A stretch of DNA of 51,027 nucleotides from CAZWRK01 sp964635875 (GCA_964635875.1 CAZWRK010000012.1:1-51027), one strand, 5' to 3'. Counted from the stretch's first letter, positions 8,863-17,583 are shown. Notes: generated by a model from the sequence alone, not told the origin. Made by a program: numbers and translations.

Positions 8863-9012
8863 TTGGTCAAGCCCCTAGCGGAATGTGAAACCGGACTGGG
8901 TTTATTACTCGGTTTTTGTAAACACAAGCTTAAACATGAGTTTTTTGAACGTTATTTTATTTATATGCTTTTTGAATTTTTATGGCTTTTAGAAGAAACT
9001 GATCATATCAGG

Positions 9013-9072
9013 AAACCCAATAAGCAAAAAGGATATGCCATAAGAGGTATATCCTTTTTGCTTATTGGGTTT
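9013..9072. terminator. Perfect 24-bp inverted repeat between receptor operon and secretion operon
   Basis: Positions 9013-9036 and 9049-9072 are exact reverse complements with a 12-base loop. The minus-strand receptor gene ends at 9086 and the secretion operon begins at 8862, so the hairpin sits where a terminator for the receptor operon is needed. Runs of A and T lie inside the stem rather than after it, so it could end transcription from either side or be a remnant of a small mobile repeat. Confidence 0.6.
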
Positions 9073-9085
9073 TCGTGCTTAAAAT

Positions 9086-10387
9086 TTAATTTTTTTGCAT
9101 GGAGTCGTTTTCGATGTGTCGGAACAAGTCTTCATACGCGCGCAGCAGTGCTTCTCGGTCGTTCAGGCTCTGCGCCCACTTTTTCGACGCAGCAAGGGTG
9201 AGGACGGCTTTTTCTGCTTCGTTGCAGCGCGTTAAATCAATTTTGTCTCCGTGAATCGTTGCGTTCGCATTCGCGCGTGCCTGTTGCGCTTGCGAGACTT
9301 TGTCCATAGACGATTCCATATGGTTAGCGCCGATCCCGATCGTGCTGGCGAGTTGGTTAACAACATTGGCCGATTGTGCGGATTGTTGAAGCTCTTGGCT
9401 GAAGCTGTTGGCGGTGTCTCGCGCTTCAGACACGGCTCCACCGAGTTCGTCCATTTGGTTGGAGACCGAGTCCATCGCGCTGGATACTTCTGCAATCGCT
9501 TCTGAAATCTCAATGGCTGATTGCTGCGCTTGATCTGCGAGTTTGCGGACTTCATCAGCTACAACGGCAAATCCTCGTCCACTTTCTCCGGCGCGAGCGG
9601 CTTCAATTGCGGCATTGAGCGCCAGTAAATTTGTTTGCTTGGCGATTTCGTCAATGCGCCCAGTCAGGCCTTTAATCGTATGGGTTTTTTGGTCGAGCAA
9701 GAGTAGCGATTGGGTACTATTTTGTGCCGAGTGATGCGCTAGACCGAGGGCCGTTGACATGTGATGCGCGGCATTGGACATGACATTGGCTGACTGCGAA
9801 AAGGTCTGAGAGAGCGTCTGTACTTGTGCGGCGTGTTGGGTCACTTGATGCAATGTTTCGCTGACATGACCAATCGCCACGGAGAGGCCGCGCTCTGAGC
9901 TCAGGAAAATTTTTGAGAGCAAAGCTTCGCGGGCAATCGACTCTTTTGCGCTTTCCAGCTGTCCCAATAGGAACTGCATTTTGACCAGAACATCTTTGAA
10001 GGTTCCGTGCAAGCCACTGGTTTGGAGTATCCGTCCGGTATGCGTCGGGGCTGCGGATGCTTCCATGGCACCGAGCATCTCGCGAAAAGCGGTTTCGGTT
10101 TGATCGAGCGAAGAGTTGATATTGATGCGGAGCTCGTCAAGCACGGGGTCTGCAAACGATTCCGGTAGCCGACTGACTAAATGGCCGTTTTTGACTTTTT
10201 TGAGCAGCCCGTTGACTTGGTGAATGACGTTTTTTTCTGACGTATTCGGAAGGCTAATTAAAAACCCTGTAATGAGTAATGGTATTAATGCCATGAAAGG
10301 ATTGATAAAACTCAGGCCAATTCCTCCTGCCAAACACAGCAAGCTAAGCCAGCGTCGATGTTTAGATAGCGAAAACCAATTGCTCAT
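9086..10387 (-). CDS. Membrane-anchored chemoreceptor without a periplasmic domain (Aer-like signalling half)
   Basis: This 433-residue protein begins with two closely spaced hydrophobic segments (about residues 12-28 and 30-46) and no periplasmic sensor domain. A HAMP-like and helical region follows, then the hallmark chemoreceptor hairpin (KQTNLLALNAAIEAARAG, then GRGFAVVADEVRKLADQ), which docks CheA and CheW. The ATG at 10387 lies inside the 3' end of the PAS gene, a 26-base overlap in another frame. The membrane hairpin plus signalling region correspond to the second half of Aer, while the overlapping PAS gene matches the first. This suggests a two-subunit redox/energy receptor, as in the Campylobacter CetA/CetB pair. 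The pairing is inference from order and architecture. Confidence 0.88.
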   Translation of the reverse strand: MSNWFSLSKHRRWLSLLCLAGGIGLSFINPFMALIPLLITGFLISLPNTSEKNVIHQVNGLLKKVKNGHLVSRLPESFADPVLDELRININSSLDQTETAFREMLGAMEASAAPTHTGRILQTSGLHGTFKDVLVKMQFLLGQLESAKESIAREALLSKIFLSSERGLSVAIGHVSETLHQVTQHAAQVQTLSQTFSQSANVMSNAAHHMSTALGLAHHSAQNSTQSLLLLDQKTHTIKGLTGRIDEIAKQTNLLALNAAIEAARAGESGRGFAVVADEVRKLADQAQQSAIEISEAIAEVSSAMDSVSNQMDELGGAVSEARDTANSFSQELQQSAQSANVVNQLASTIGIGANHMESSMDKVSQAQQARANANATIHGDKIDLTRCNEAEKAVLTLAASKKWAQSLNDREALLRAYEDLFRHIENDSMQKN

Positions 10388-10883
10388 AACTCATTCCAGT
10401 AGATTGCAGTAAATCGATTAAAACTTTTGTGCCCGCCGCGATGGCATCTTTTGCGCCTGCCGCTTTTTCTGCTGCGAGCATTTGCTGATAAACCGGTTCA
10501 ATTGTCGCGAGCGCGGTACGCTTAGGCTGGCGGCGGACCGAATAATAGCCAACGATTTCGCCATTTGCTCCAAAATCAGGGGTGATGTGGGTAAATACCC
10601 AGTAAAAGCTACCATCTTTTGACATGTTTTTCACATAGGCAAAAAATTCTTTTTTGGCTTGAATAGTATCCCACGCTAATTTAAATGCGGCGCGAGGCAT
10701 ATCGGGGTGACGAATAATATTATGCTGAGAGCCTAATAACTCTTGTTCTGAATAGCCCGAAAATTCAATAAAGATAGGGTTGCCGTAAGTAATAATTCCT
10801 TTGGTATCTGTTTTGGATACAATGAAATCATTGTCACGCATCACGCGTTCTTGGCTCGTGGGGATAATGTTTTTGTTTTTCAT
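10362..10883 (-). CDS. Aer-type PAS domain protein (probable FAD-binding redox sensor)
   Basis: The 173-residue soluble protein is a single PAS domain of the Aer kind. Marker segments are ITYGNPIFIEFSGYSEQEL, the strongly Aer-like NIIRHPDMPRAAFKLAW, and VKNMSKDGSFYWVF. In Aer these regions bind FAD and report the redox state of the electron transport chain. A helical tail (residues ~125-173) would correspond to the F1 linker of Aer. The start has AAGG seven bases upstream, located in the end of the preceding receptor gene (gap 2 bases). The stop lies beyond the start of the next receptor, so all three genes form one translationally linked operon. FAD binding is inferred from similarity. Confidence 0.85.
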   Translation of the reverse strand: MKNKNIIPTSQERVMRDNDFIVSKTDTKGIITYGNPIFIEFSGYSEQELLGSQHNIIRHPDMPRAAFKLAWDTIQAKKEFFAYVKNMSKDGSFYWVFTHITPDFGANGEIVGYYSVRRQPKRTALATIEPVYQQMLAAEKAAGAKDAIAAGTKVLIDLLQSTGMSYEQLVFAI

Positions 10884-10885
10884 TT

Positions 10886-12496
10886 CTAAACCTTATAACA
10901 AGAAATACCGTCTTGCATGGTTTTTGCCAACCCGCTCAGGCGGTTCGCATTTTCTGCGGTGCTATGGGCGGCGGCACTGCTTTCTTCGGACATTTGGGCA
11001 ATGCCTTCTACTTTTTCGGCAATGAGGTGACTCGCATGGCTCTGCTCTTGCATGGCGCTGGCGATGTCTCCGATTTGTTCTCCGACTTGGCCGGCGGTGT
11101 ATTGAATATGGCTGACTTTTTCGCCTGCATTGCGGACTAATGTCACGCCATGCTCAACCTTGACGACTACGCTTTCAATCAGCGCTACTGCGTCATTTGA
11201 GCCTTCGCGAATATTGGTCATGGTGGCCGAAATTTCTTGTGTCGATTGCGACGTTCGCTCCGCTAACTTGCGCACTTCATCTGCGACCACAGCGAAGCCC
11301 CGACCGGTCTCACCCGCGCGAGCGGCTTCAATGGCTGCATTTAATGCTAATAAATTAATTTGATCCGCAATTTCTTTGATGACATTGACCACCGTATCAA
11401 TGGATTCGCTTCTTGTTTGCAGCTCGCCTAAGTAGCGCGCAGCCTCGTGCACCGAGGAGGCGATCAGCTCAATTTCCTTCACGGTTTCCGATATCACTGC
11501 CGCGCCTTCTTGTGCGTCGCTTCCGGACTGGCGCGCAAGGACATCGGTTTCGCGCGTTCGCGCAGCCACGTGATTAATGCTGACGGTCACTTGCTCAATA
11601 GCCGCCGCCATATCTGCGGCAGACTCGCTTGCGTGCTGCGCGGTGGCCTGAACTTGATCCGAGGCGGTTTGGAGTGAGCAGGCGGAGTCGGTGACTGAGC
11701 GGGCATGCTCACTGATCTCTCGAATCGAGCTGCGCATTTTTGCAATCAGCCCATTAAATGCACTGAGCATTTTGCTAATTTCGTCTTTTGATGAAATATC
11801 AATATGTCGAGTGAGGTCTAATTTTTCGCCCATTTCTTCAATGACACGCACCGCCATATTGAGCGGGTTTTGAATGGAGCGCAAAATAACAAAACTCAAT
11901 AAAAATAATAAAATAATCGTAGTGCCGGCCATCACCATAAATTGAGTTTTTGCTTTTTGATATTCAATCAACGTATGTTCTTTTTGTTTTTGTGCCTCTG
12001 CCGTCATCGTGGCCATGACATCGCCCACCGTTTTGGCCATTTCTTGCCCAGCTTTCGCCCCTTCTTTTAAACCTAGCGCAAATTTTTCCATTTCTCCACG
12101 CTCTTTCATCGCATTGGCTTCTTGAACGATGCGGAGATAATTTTCTAAATTCTGTTTAAGACGGGCGTGTAGATTGTGTTCTTGTTCACTCGTGGCTTGG
12201 TTTTTAAATTTGTCAAATAAGGCATTTAGCTTTTCTGCGGCCTGCTCCCGATCTTGTGTATGCTGATTGACCATTTTTGGGTCTTGGCTCAGAACAATAT
12301 AGATATTGTTAATCCGAAAATCTTTAAATGTGCTGCGAATTTCCGCTGCATTTTGGATTTTTGGAATGGTTTGATTATTCACAGTTTGAATAACTGTTTC
12401 CAACATCTCTATTTTTTGCCAGCCCATAAAGCTGGCGGTGAGCGTACAGAGCATGGCAACAATAGAAAACGTGATCAGCCGAAGTTGAATGGTCAT
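10886..12496 (-). CDS. Methyl-accepting chemotaxis protein with four-helix-bundle sensor domain
   Basis: This is a standard transmembrane receptor of 536 residues from the ATG at 12496. It has a membrane segment at about 4-26, a periplasmic helical ligand domain of about 160 residues (4HB type, with QTVNNQTIPKIQNAAEIRS), a second membrane segment (FMVMAGTTIILLFLLSFVIL), HAMP, and the signalling hairpin (DQINLLALNAAIEAARAG). It lacks the C-terminal NWETF-type CheR tether. An in-frame TTG at 12511 is an alternative start but has a poorer site. It is first in a three-gene receptor operon with the PAS protein and the Aer-like half. The ligand cannot be predicted. Confidence 0.92.
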   Translation of the reverse strand: MTIQLRLITFSIVAMLCTLTASFMGWQKIEMLETVIQTVNNQTIPKIQNAAEIRSTFKDFRINNIYIVLSQDPKMVNQHTQDREQAAEKLNALFDKFKNQATSEQEHNLHARLKQNLENYLRIVQEANAMKERGEMEKFALGLKEGAKAGQEMAKTVGDVMATMTAEAQKQKEHTLIEYQKAKTQFMVMAGTTIILLFLLSFVILRSIQNPLNMAVRVIEEMGEKLDLTRHIDISSKDEISKMLSAFNGLIAKMRSSIREISEHARSVTDSACSLQTASDQVQATAQHASESAADMAAAIEQVTVSINHVAARTRETDVLARQSGSDAQEGAAVISETVKEIELIASSVHEAARYLGELQTRSESIDTVVNVIKEIADQINLLALNAAIEAARAGETGRGFAVVADEVRKLAERTSQSTQEISATMTNIREGSNDAVALIESVVVKVEHGVTLVRNAGEKVSHIQYTAGQVGEQIGDIASAMQEQSHASHLIAEKVEGIAQMSEESSAAAHSTAENANRLSGLAKTMQDGISCYKV

Positions 12497-12537
12497 GTTG
12501 AAAGAGTCCAATAAAGAGGGGTGCTGAGTATTTGTTT

Positions 12538-12564
12538 TTATCGAGAGAGCGAGCTTTGTGTTTT
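12538..12564 (-). promoter_or_regulatory. Candidate sigma-28 (FliA) promoter of the receptor operon
   Basis: On the minus strand AAAA (12564-12561) is followed after 15 bases by CTCGATAA (12545-12538). The flagellar sigma-28 consensus is TAAA-N15-GCCGATAA, so spacing is exact and six of eight -10 positions match. It ends about 40 bases before the receptor start at 12496. Receptor genes are frequent sigma-28 targets. The rest of 12565-12700 is AT-rich with nothing else recognisable. Confidence 0.4.
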
Positions 12565-12701
12565 GTCGAGTTCGTGCATTTTTATTTGTTTGGAATGATT
12601 TTTAGTGCTTTATTTGTTTTGGATTGTTGGTGGTGTCTTATCAGTAATTATAGATAATAATACGACCTATAAACGACAAAAATGATTTTTTTGACAAAAA
12701 T

Positions 12702-12733
12702 AAAACGCCAATCGTTATTTTGATTGGCGTTTT
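12702..12733 (-). terminator. Intrinsic terminator after the MidA-like gene
   Basis: A 12-base perfect stem (12702-12713 with 12722-12733, 8-base loop) includes the core CGCCAATC/GATTGGCG. Read on the minus strand it is followed by TTTTATTTTT, as expected for termination of the gene that stops at 12760. Confidence 0.85.
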
Positions 12734-12759
12734 TCGAGAGAGGATGGCGAATAGTGCGA

Positions 12760-13914
12760 CTACAAGGTGCAGCAGCGGTCGCCATGAACAAAGCCTTGCC
12801 ATTCGATTGGCACGTTACGTCCAAAGGCAATTACTTTAAATAAGTCGCCCATTTCTGCGGTGGAAACCAGTTTTTGAACTGCGGCAGAGGCGGGGAGATA
12901 GGTTTCGACCTGCTCGGGATCCAGCTTGGCGAGTTCGTCGGTGATGCCGCAGTTCAGCAAAAATTGGGCTTGGGTGGTATAGCCGATCAAGTCCAGTCCT
13001 GCTTCCAATCCGGCCTCGGCCATCGCGGTAAAGTCGACGTGGGCGGTGATGTCCTGCAAGCCCGGCCACAAGAAAGGATCGTCATGGCTGTGGTGGCGGT
13101 AGTGGCACATTAAGGTGCCGCGCTTGCGTTGGGGGTGGTAATACTCGTCACGTGGAAAGCCATAATCCAGCAAAATCAGTGCACCACGGCTGAGGCTATT
13201 GGCGGCGCTTTGGATAAAGGCTTCGGCGGCGAGATTGATTTCGCTGATATAGTCGGGGCCGGGTTCGATGCGGCCACTGGCCCGTAAAATCTGCATGGCG
13301 CTGATCGGCCGATCCACCCAGTCGAAGCCCTCGCCGGTCCACATAACACCGCGCATCCATGGTTTGAGGGTGTCGTCCCAGCGCACGGTTTCGCAGGGGA
13401 TCGCATCTAAAACTTCATTCCCGATCATGACGCCATCAAATTGTGCGGGTAAGGCGGTGAGCCAGCTAATCCGAGGCAATAAATCGGGTGCATGTTGAGC
13501 CAATAAGGCCTTTTGGCGATCGGCCAAATCGCCGCTGACTTCCAAAATACAATAGCGGCGAGGGAGTTGGCCTTGTTCTTTCAGCGCCAGCAAAATATCG
13601 CAGGCCAAGCGCCCTGTTCCCGCGCCAAACTCCAAAATATCGCCCGCGGTGTGCGGCAAAATTTCAGCAATTTGTCGCGCGAGGGTGGCGGCAAAGAGCG
13701 GTGTCAGTTCGGGGGCGGTGACAAAGTCGCCGCTGGGGCCAAATTTACGGCTCCCTGCGCTGTAATACCCCATGGTTGGCGTATAAAGCGCAAGCTCCAT
13801 ATAGCGTGAAAAAGGAATCCAGCCGCCCCCGAGTTCGATCTCGGCTTTGATGCGGCTGATGAGGCGTTGAGAAGTTTCGATGGCATCATCGGACGGAATA
13901 GGGAGTGTGGTCAT
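12760..13914 (-). CDS. SAM-dependent methyltransferase, MidA/NDUFAF7 family (DUF185)
   Basis: The 384-residue protein has the family's N-terminal segment GGWIPFSRYMELALYTPTMG, then SGDFVTAPELTPLF, the SAM-binding glycine motif DILEFGAGTGRLACDIL, and later GNEVLDAIPCETV and LILLDYGFPRDEYYHPQR. Eukaryotic NDUFAF7 methylates an arginine of a complex I subunit; the bacterial role is not well established. Length is normal for the family. It is transcribed away from the pteridine reductase gene and ends at the terminator at 12702-12733. Confidence 0.92.
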   Translation of the reverse strand: MTTLPIPSDDAIETSQRLISRIKAEIELGGGWIPFSRYMELALYTPTMGYYSAGSRKFGPSGDFVTAPELTPLFAATLARQIAEILPHTAGDILEFGAGTGRLACDILLALKEQGQLPRRYCILEVSGDLADRQKALLAQHAPDLLPRISWLTALPAQFDGVMIGNEVLDAIPCETVRWDDTLKPWMRGVMWTGEGFDWVDRPISAMQILRASGRIEPGPDYISEINLAAEAFIQSAANSLSRGALILLDYGFPRDEYYHPQRKRGTLMCHYRHHSHDDPFLWPGLQDITAHVDFTAMAEAGLEAGLDLIGYTTQAQFLLNCGITDELAKLDPEQVETYLPASAAVQKLVSTAEMGDLFKVIAFGRNVPIEWQGFVHGDRCCTL

Positions 13915-14018
13915 GGTCTACAAGGCCTTGTGCAACAATCGTCTGATTGTGCGCCAAAGCCCCGCGATAGGCAAAATACATGATCAGCCCCGCCCTGTTT
14001 GTGAATAAGGATAAAAGC

Positions 14019-14759
14019 GTGCAAGCAAAAACGATATTAGTGACGGGGGCCGCACGTCGAGTGGGTGCGGAAATCAGTCGGCATTTACATGCACGAGGGT
14101 GCAACGTCATGTTGCACTATCGCGGTTCAGCCACTGAAGCACAGGCACTGGCTGAAAAATTCAATCAACAACGCGCCGATTCTGCGGCGTGTGTGCAGGC
14201 CGATTTGCTCGATATCTCTGCCTTGCCCGCCTTGGTTGAGCGTACTTTAGCCACGTTTGGGCGTCTGGATGGGCTGGTGAATAATGCCTCAAGTTTTTTC
14301 CCGACACCGGTCGGCGAGATTGATTTGGCCGCATGGCAAGATTTGATGGGCAGCAATCTACAAGCGCCCTTGTTTTTGGCACAGGCTGCCGCGCCTGCAC
14401 TCCGCGCCACGCAGGGCAGTATCGTCGGTTTGGTCGATATTCACGCTGAGCGGCCGATGCCCGCGCATGTGGTGTACAACATCGCCAAAGCGGGGCATGC
14501 GCAGCTCATTCGGACTTTGGCGCTTGAGCTTGCGCCGCTGATTCGCGTCAATGGTGTTGCACCGGGGGCGAATCTCTGGCCGGAAGGCGAGTCGGTGTTT
14601 AGTCCCGAGGTTCGCCAGCACATTGAAGCTTCTATTCCGCTGCAGCGGGTTGGTACCCCTGAAGACTTGGCCGGTGCGGTCGCTTTCTTGCTCTTGGATG
14701 CGCCCTATATTACGGGTCAGATTTTGGCGGTTGATGGGGGTCGGAGCGTGACGCTGTAG
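14019..14759 (+). CDS. Pteridine reductase (short-chain dehydrogenase, FolM/PTR1-like)
   Basis: This short-chain dehydrogenase has the NADPH motif TGAARRVGAEI. The Arg-Arg after the glycine motif is typical of pteridine reductases. It also has LVNNASSFFPTPVGE and the catalytic YxxxK in VVYNIAKAGHAQL, ending GQILAVDGGRSVTL. These enzymes reduce dihydrobiopterin/dihydromonapterin or dihydrofolate. I chose GTG at 14019 (246 residues) because AAGGA lies seven bases upstream and the protein then starts right at the Rossmann strand. An in-frame ATG at 13980 would add 13 residues without a clear ribosome-binding site. It precedes ttcA on the same strand. Confidence 0.88.
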   Translation: MQAKTILVTGAARRVGAEISRHLHARGCNVMLHYRGSATEAQALAEKFNQQRADSAACVQADLLDISALPALVERTLATFGRLDGLVNNASSFFPTPVGEIDLAAWQDLMGSNLQAPLFLAQAAAPALRATQGSIVGLVDIHAERPMPAHVVYNIAKAGHAQLIRTLALELAPLIRVNGVAPGANLWPEGESVFSPEVRQHIEASIPLQRVGTPEDLAGAVAFLLLDAPYITGQILAVDGGRSVTL

Positions 14760-14864
14760 CGTTTGTATCAACACGCGCGGGGGTGAATGATCGGTTCCGC
14801 CGATGCCTGCAAGCAGGTAAAATCCACCAGTTTTGACCCTCGTTTCCTGCTTGGCGGCCTTTTC

Positions 14865-15827
14865 ATGACTGACGTAACTTCTTCTTCCGACGATCTTGCT
14901 GCGCAAAAAGCGCGCCATCACGCCAATAAATTGAGCAAGCGTCTTCGCCATCATGTCGGCGATGCGATCAATGATTTCAATATGATCGAATCCGGTGATC
15001 GCATTATGGTGTGCTTGTCGGGGGGGAAAGACAGCTACGCGCTCCTCGATATTTTGATGGGCTTGCAAAAATCCGCCCCGATTGATTTTTCGATTGTGGC
15101 GGTCAATCTCGACCAAAAACAACCCGGCTTTCCGGCCGAGGTGCTGCCCAATTATTTAGACTCGTTAGGCATCGAATACCGCATTGTCGAAGAAGACACC
15201 TATTCGATTGTGAAGCGGGTGATTGCCGAAGGTAAAACCACTTGCTCGCTGTGTTCGCGTTTACGGCGCGGGATTTTGTATCGTGTCGCCGAAGAGTTGG
15301 GCGCAACCAAAATCGCCTTGGGACATCACCGCGATGATATTTTGCAGACCTTGTTTTTGAACATGTTCTACGGCGGCAAGCTCAAAGGGATGCCGCCGAA
15401 ACTGGTCAGCGACAACGGCAAGCACATGGTGATTCGGCCTTTGGCCTACTGCCGCGAGGCCGATCTCGAACGCTACGCCGAGCTAAAGCAATTCCCGATT
15501 ATTCCGTGCAATCTGTGCGGTTCGCAGCCGAATTTGCAGCGCCAAGTGATTAAAGACATGTTGAACGATTGGGGGCGTCGCTTCCCCGGTCGGATCGAAA
15601 GCATGTTCCGTGCAATGCAAAATGTGGTGCCTTCGCATTTGGCCGATACCGATTTATTTGGCTTTGCCGATTTGCAAACCGGTACCCTGCCCGAGGGCGG
15701 CGGCGATACCGCTTTTGACAAAGAAGAGTTTAAAGATCCGACCCCCGTCGATGAAGACGGCGAGGCCGTGACTCGCAAAGTGTTCAGCATTTTAGATTCC
15801 CGCCCGAAAGATTCTGGTCATGCGTAA
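14865..15827 (+). CDS. ttcA: tRNA 2-thiocytidine biosynthesis protein TtcA
   Basis: The 320-residue protein has the PP-loop ATP pyrophosphatase motif SGGKDS (about residues 52-57) and two CxxC pairs (CSLC at 127-130, CNLC at 215-218). TtcA uses these with an iron-sulfur cluster to thiolate cytidine 32 of certain tRNAs. GHHRDDILQT and the FPGRIESMFRAMQNVVPSHLAD stretch are diagnostic of TtcA rather than TilS. The start is ATG at 14865; upstream codons are in frame but lie in the region after the reductase gene and are not family-like. It overlaps the next gene by 8 bases. Confidence 0.96.
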   Translation: MTDVTSSSDDLAAQKARHHANKLSKRLRHHVGDAINDFNMIESGDRIMVCLSGGKDSYALLDILMGLQKSAPIDFSIVAVNLDQKQPGFPAEVLPNYLDSLGIEYRIVEEDTYSIVKRVIAEGKTTCSLCSRLRRGILYRVAEELGATKIALGHHRDDILQTLFLNMFYGGKLKGMPPKLVSDNGKHMVIRPLAYCREADLERYAELKQFPIIPCNLCGSQPNLQRQVIKDMLNDWGRRFPGRIESMFRAMQNVVPSHLADTDLFGFADLQTGTLPEGGGDTAFDKEEFKDPTPVDEDGEAVTRKVFSILDSRPKDSGHA

Positions 15828-16614
15828 ACCGAGCACACGACGAGTACGCAGCGGTTTGCCCGAAATCGACATCATGGAAACGGGCGATTCTCGCGCTCTG
15901 CTATTGGGTTCGGACACCGTCCAAAGCGAGATGAACTTAGACGATCCTTCTGCGTTGATGCTGTCGTACACCCGCGCCATGATGGGCGGGCTGCTGTTTG
16001 TTGCGCAGCCCGATAATATTTTGCACATTGGATTGGGCGGCGGGTCGATGCTGCGCTTTTGTCACCATCGTTTGCCCGAAACCGATAACACCGTCGTCGA
16101 GCTGCATCCGCAAGTGATTGCAGTGGCGCGGTCGATGTTTCAAGTGCCTGAAGATAGCGACCGTCTGCGTATTATCGCCGGTGATGGCATCGAATTTATG
16201 GCGACGACCGAAGCGCAGTATTCGATGATTTTGGTCGATGCGTTTGATGGTTTTGAAATCGTTCAAGACACCGTTTCGGAGCCTTTTTTGCACGATTGCC
16301 AACAGGCACTCAAAGCAGGCGGGGCGTTGGTGCTGAATTTGTGGGGCAGCGATCCGCGTTTTGCGCGGCAATTGGCGGTGGTGCAACAGGTCTTTGATGG
16401 CTGGGCGTTTGCGTTGCCCGCCTCGACCCACGGCAATATTGCAGTGATTGCATTGAAGCTGCCGGTATCGCAAACCACGTTGCGTTGGGACACCTTGACC
16501 GAGCGTGCACAAACCCTTGAAACCGAATTTGGCATTGAATTCGAGGCTTTTGTGACGCGCCTCAAGGCCGAAAACGCACACACCGCACAGCGTTTATTAC
16601 CCGCCTCTGTTTAA
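15820..16614 (+). CDS. Spermidine-synthase-like protein (polyamine aminopropyltransferase fold)
   Basis: The 264-residue protein has the Rossmann glycine motif ILHIGLGGGSMLRF, then TVVELHPQVIAVAR, then IIAGDGIEFMA and ILVDAFDGFEI. These are the order and spacing of SpeE-type aminopropyltransferases and related SAM-binding proteins. The N-terminal beta-domain is short, so this belongs to the group annotated spermidine synthase or spermidine-synthase-like methyltransferase; real polyamine activity is not certain. The start ATG sits inside the ttcA stop region (8-base overlap), implying cotranslation. Confidence 0.8.
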   Translation: MRKPSTRRVRSGLPEIDIMETGDSRALLLGSDTVQSEMNLDDPSALMLSYTRAMMGGLLFVAQPDNILHIGLGGGSMLRFCHHRLPETDNTVVELHPQVIAVARSMFQVPEDSDRLRIIAGDGIEFMATTEAQYSMILVDAFDGFEIVQDTVSEPFLHDCQQALKAGGALVLNLWGSDPRFARQLAVVQQVFDGWAFALPASTHGNIAVIALKLPVSQTTLRWDTLTERAQTLETEFGIEFEAFVTRLKAENAHTAQRLLPASV

Positions 16615-16622
16615 TCTTCCGA

Positions 16623-16640
16623 CTCGCCGGCTGCGGCGAG
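16623..16640 (+). other. Short GC-rich hairpin upstream of the ProQ-like gene
   Basis: CTCGCCG (16623-16629) and CGGCGAG (16634-16640) form a 7-base-pair stem with a 4-base loop in the 48-base gap before the proQ-like ATG. No T-tract follows. It may be a weak attenuator or an RNA element in the mRNA leader; function unknown. Confidence 0.35.
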
Positions 16641-16662
16641 CGGTCATCATGGGACACACTCA

Positions 16663-17583
16663 ATGAGCCAGCCAGCCGATTCGGCATTGCGGCAAGCGTG
16701 GGCCGCTTCGTTGGCGCGTTTGCCAAAGCGCGAACAAATTCGCCGTGCTGAAACCTTATTACCTGAACGCTTTATGGTGTTTCGAGAGTTTCGCCCTTTA
16801 GCGGTCGGCATTCATGCGGCATTAGTTGCGGCATTGCCAGAGTTTGATCCGGCAGTTTTACAGCGGGCGATTCAATTGCATTGCTCTCGGGCGCGCTACC
16901 TGAAAGCCGTGCGAGCCGGTGGCGAACGTTGGACGCTTGAGGGGCGAGTTGCGGGTCAAGTCAGCGAGGCTGAACAGCTCCATGCCAGCCAGCGTCTGCA
17001 TGCGATGGATGCGCAGCGCCATGGCGAGGTCGGAGAGGATGGCGTACTTTCGGCTGCACCGCCCGCAGAGCGTTCTGATCCGACAGCTGCTCTGGTACAA
17101 GGAACCTCGTTGATTTGGGAGGATGAAGACAGTGTGGCCGCGGTGGCTCCTGTTGCACCGCTGTTCGTCGCGCCTTCCCCACCGCCCGCATCCGCCACCA
17201 CGGTTGTTGAAGTGACGGTGGAGCGTTCTCCGTGGCTGGCCTGTACGACGCTGCGCGAAGAGTCCGCACGGGCGGCTCGGCCACAGCCGGTGTTTATTGG
17301 CGATCGGCGCTTAACACCGGTTGGCGCGGCGGCCCGCCAAGCGATGCGTGAGGTGAGCGTTTCATTGCGCAGCTTGTGCGAGAGCTTGGGTGGGGATCCG
17401 CCTCTGGTCTGTTCAACGGCACCGGCAGGCGCATTGCTGGCCGCCGGTCGGCCATTGCGGCATCGGCAGCCTGCGCGTCATACGCATCGCCCTCGCGGTG
17501 TTCAGTTTCGGGTGCGGAAAGCAAGCCAAGCTGCGCGTAACCAGCCCGTAAGCATTAAAGTTCCACCGATGGGCGTGATATAG
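16663..17583 (+). CDS. ProQ/FinO-family RNA-binding protein
   Basis: Residues ~20-115 form a ProQ/FinO domain: AETLLPERFMVFREFRPLAVG, then GIHAALVAALPEF, LQRAIQLHCSRARYLKAV, GGERWTLEGRVAGQV and the downstream HA motif. Such proteins bind structured RNAs and small RNAs as chaperones. The remaining ~190 residues are low-complexity (Ala, Pro, Arg, Val rich), probably disordered, and do not match the short C-terminal Tudor-like domain of E. coli ProQ. The last 82 bases overlap the 3' end of the convergent DUF423 gene, so the true C-terminus should be checked. The FinO core call is solid. Confidence 0.82.
   Translation: MSQPADSALRQAWAASLARLPKREQIRRAETLLPERFMVFREFRPLAVGIHAALVAALPEFDPAVLQRAIQLHCSRARYLKAVRAGGERWTLEGRVAGQVSEAEQLHASQRLHAMDAQRHGEVGEDGVLSAAPPAERSDPTAALVQGTSLIWEDEDSVAAVAPVAPLFVAPSPPPASATTVVEVTVERSPWLACTTLREESARAARPQPVFIGDRRLTPVGAAARQAMREVSVSLRSLCESLGGDPPLVCSTAPAGALLAAGRPLRHRQPARHTHRPRGVQFRVRKASQAARNQPVSIKVPPMGVI

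Noticed and set aside
10362..10387. Sequencing frameshift joining PAS and receptor genes into one aer gene
   Set aside because: Both genes have sensible ends and starts, and the PAS protein has a complete helical tail of the kind seen in stand-alone Aer-type PAS proteins; kept as two genes, but comparison with relatives is still needed.
14358..15122. 254-codon minus-strand frame over the pteridine reductase and ttcA genes
   Set aside because: Lies opposite two well-recognised genes and shows no domain; a shadow of their codon use.
15937..16581. 214-codon minus-strand frame inside the spermidine-synthase-like gene
   Set aside because: Antisense shadow; the plus-strand protein has clear motifs.
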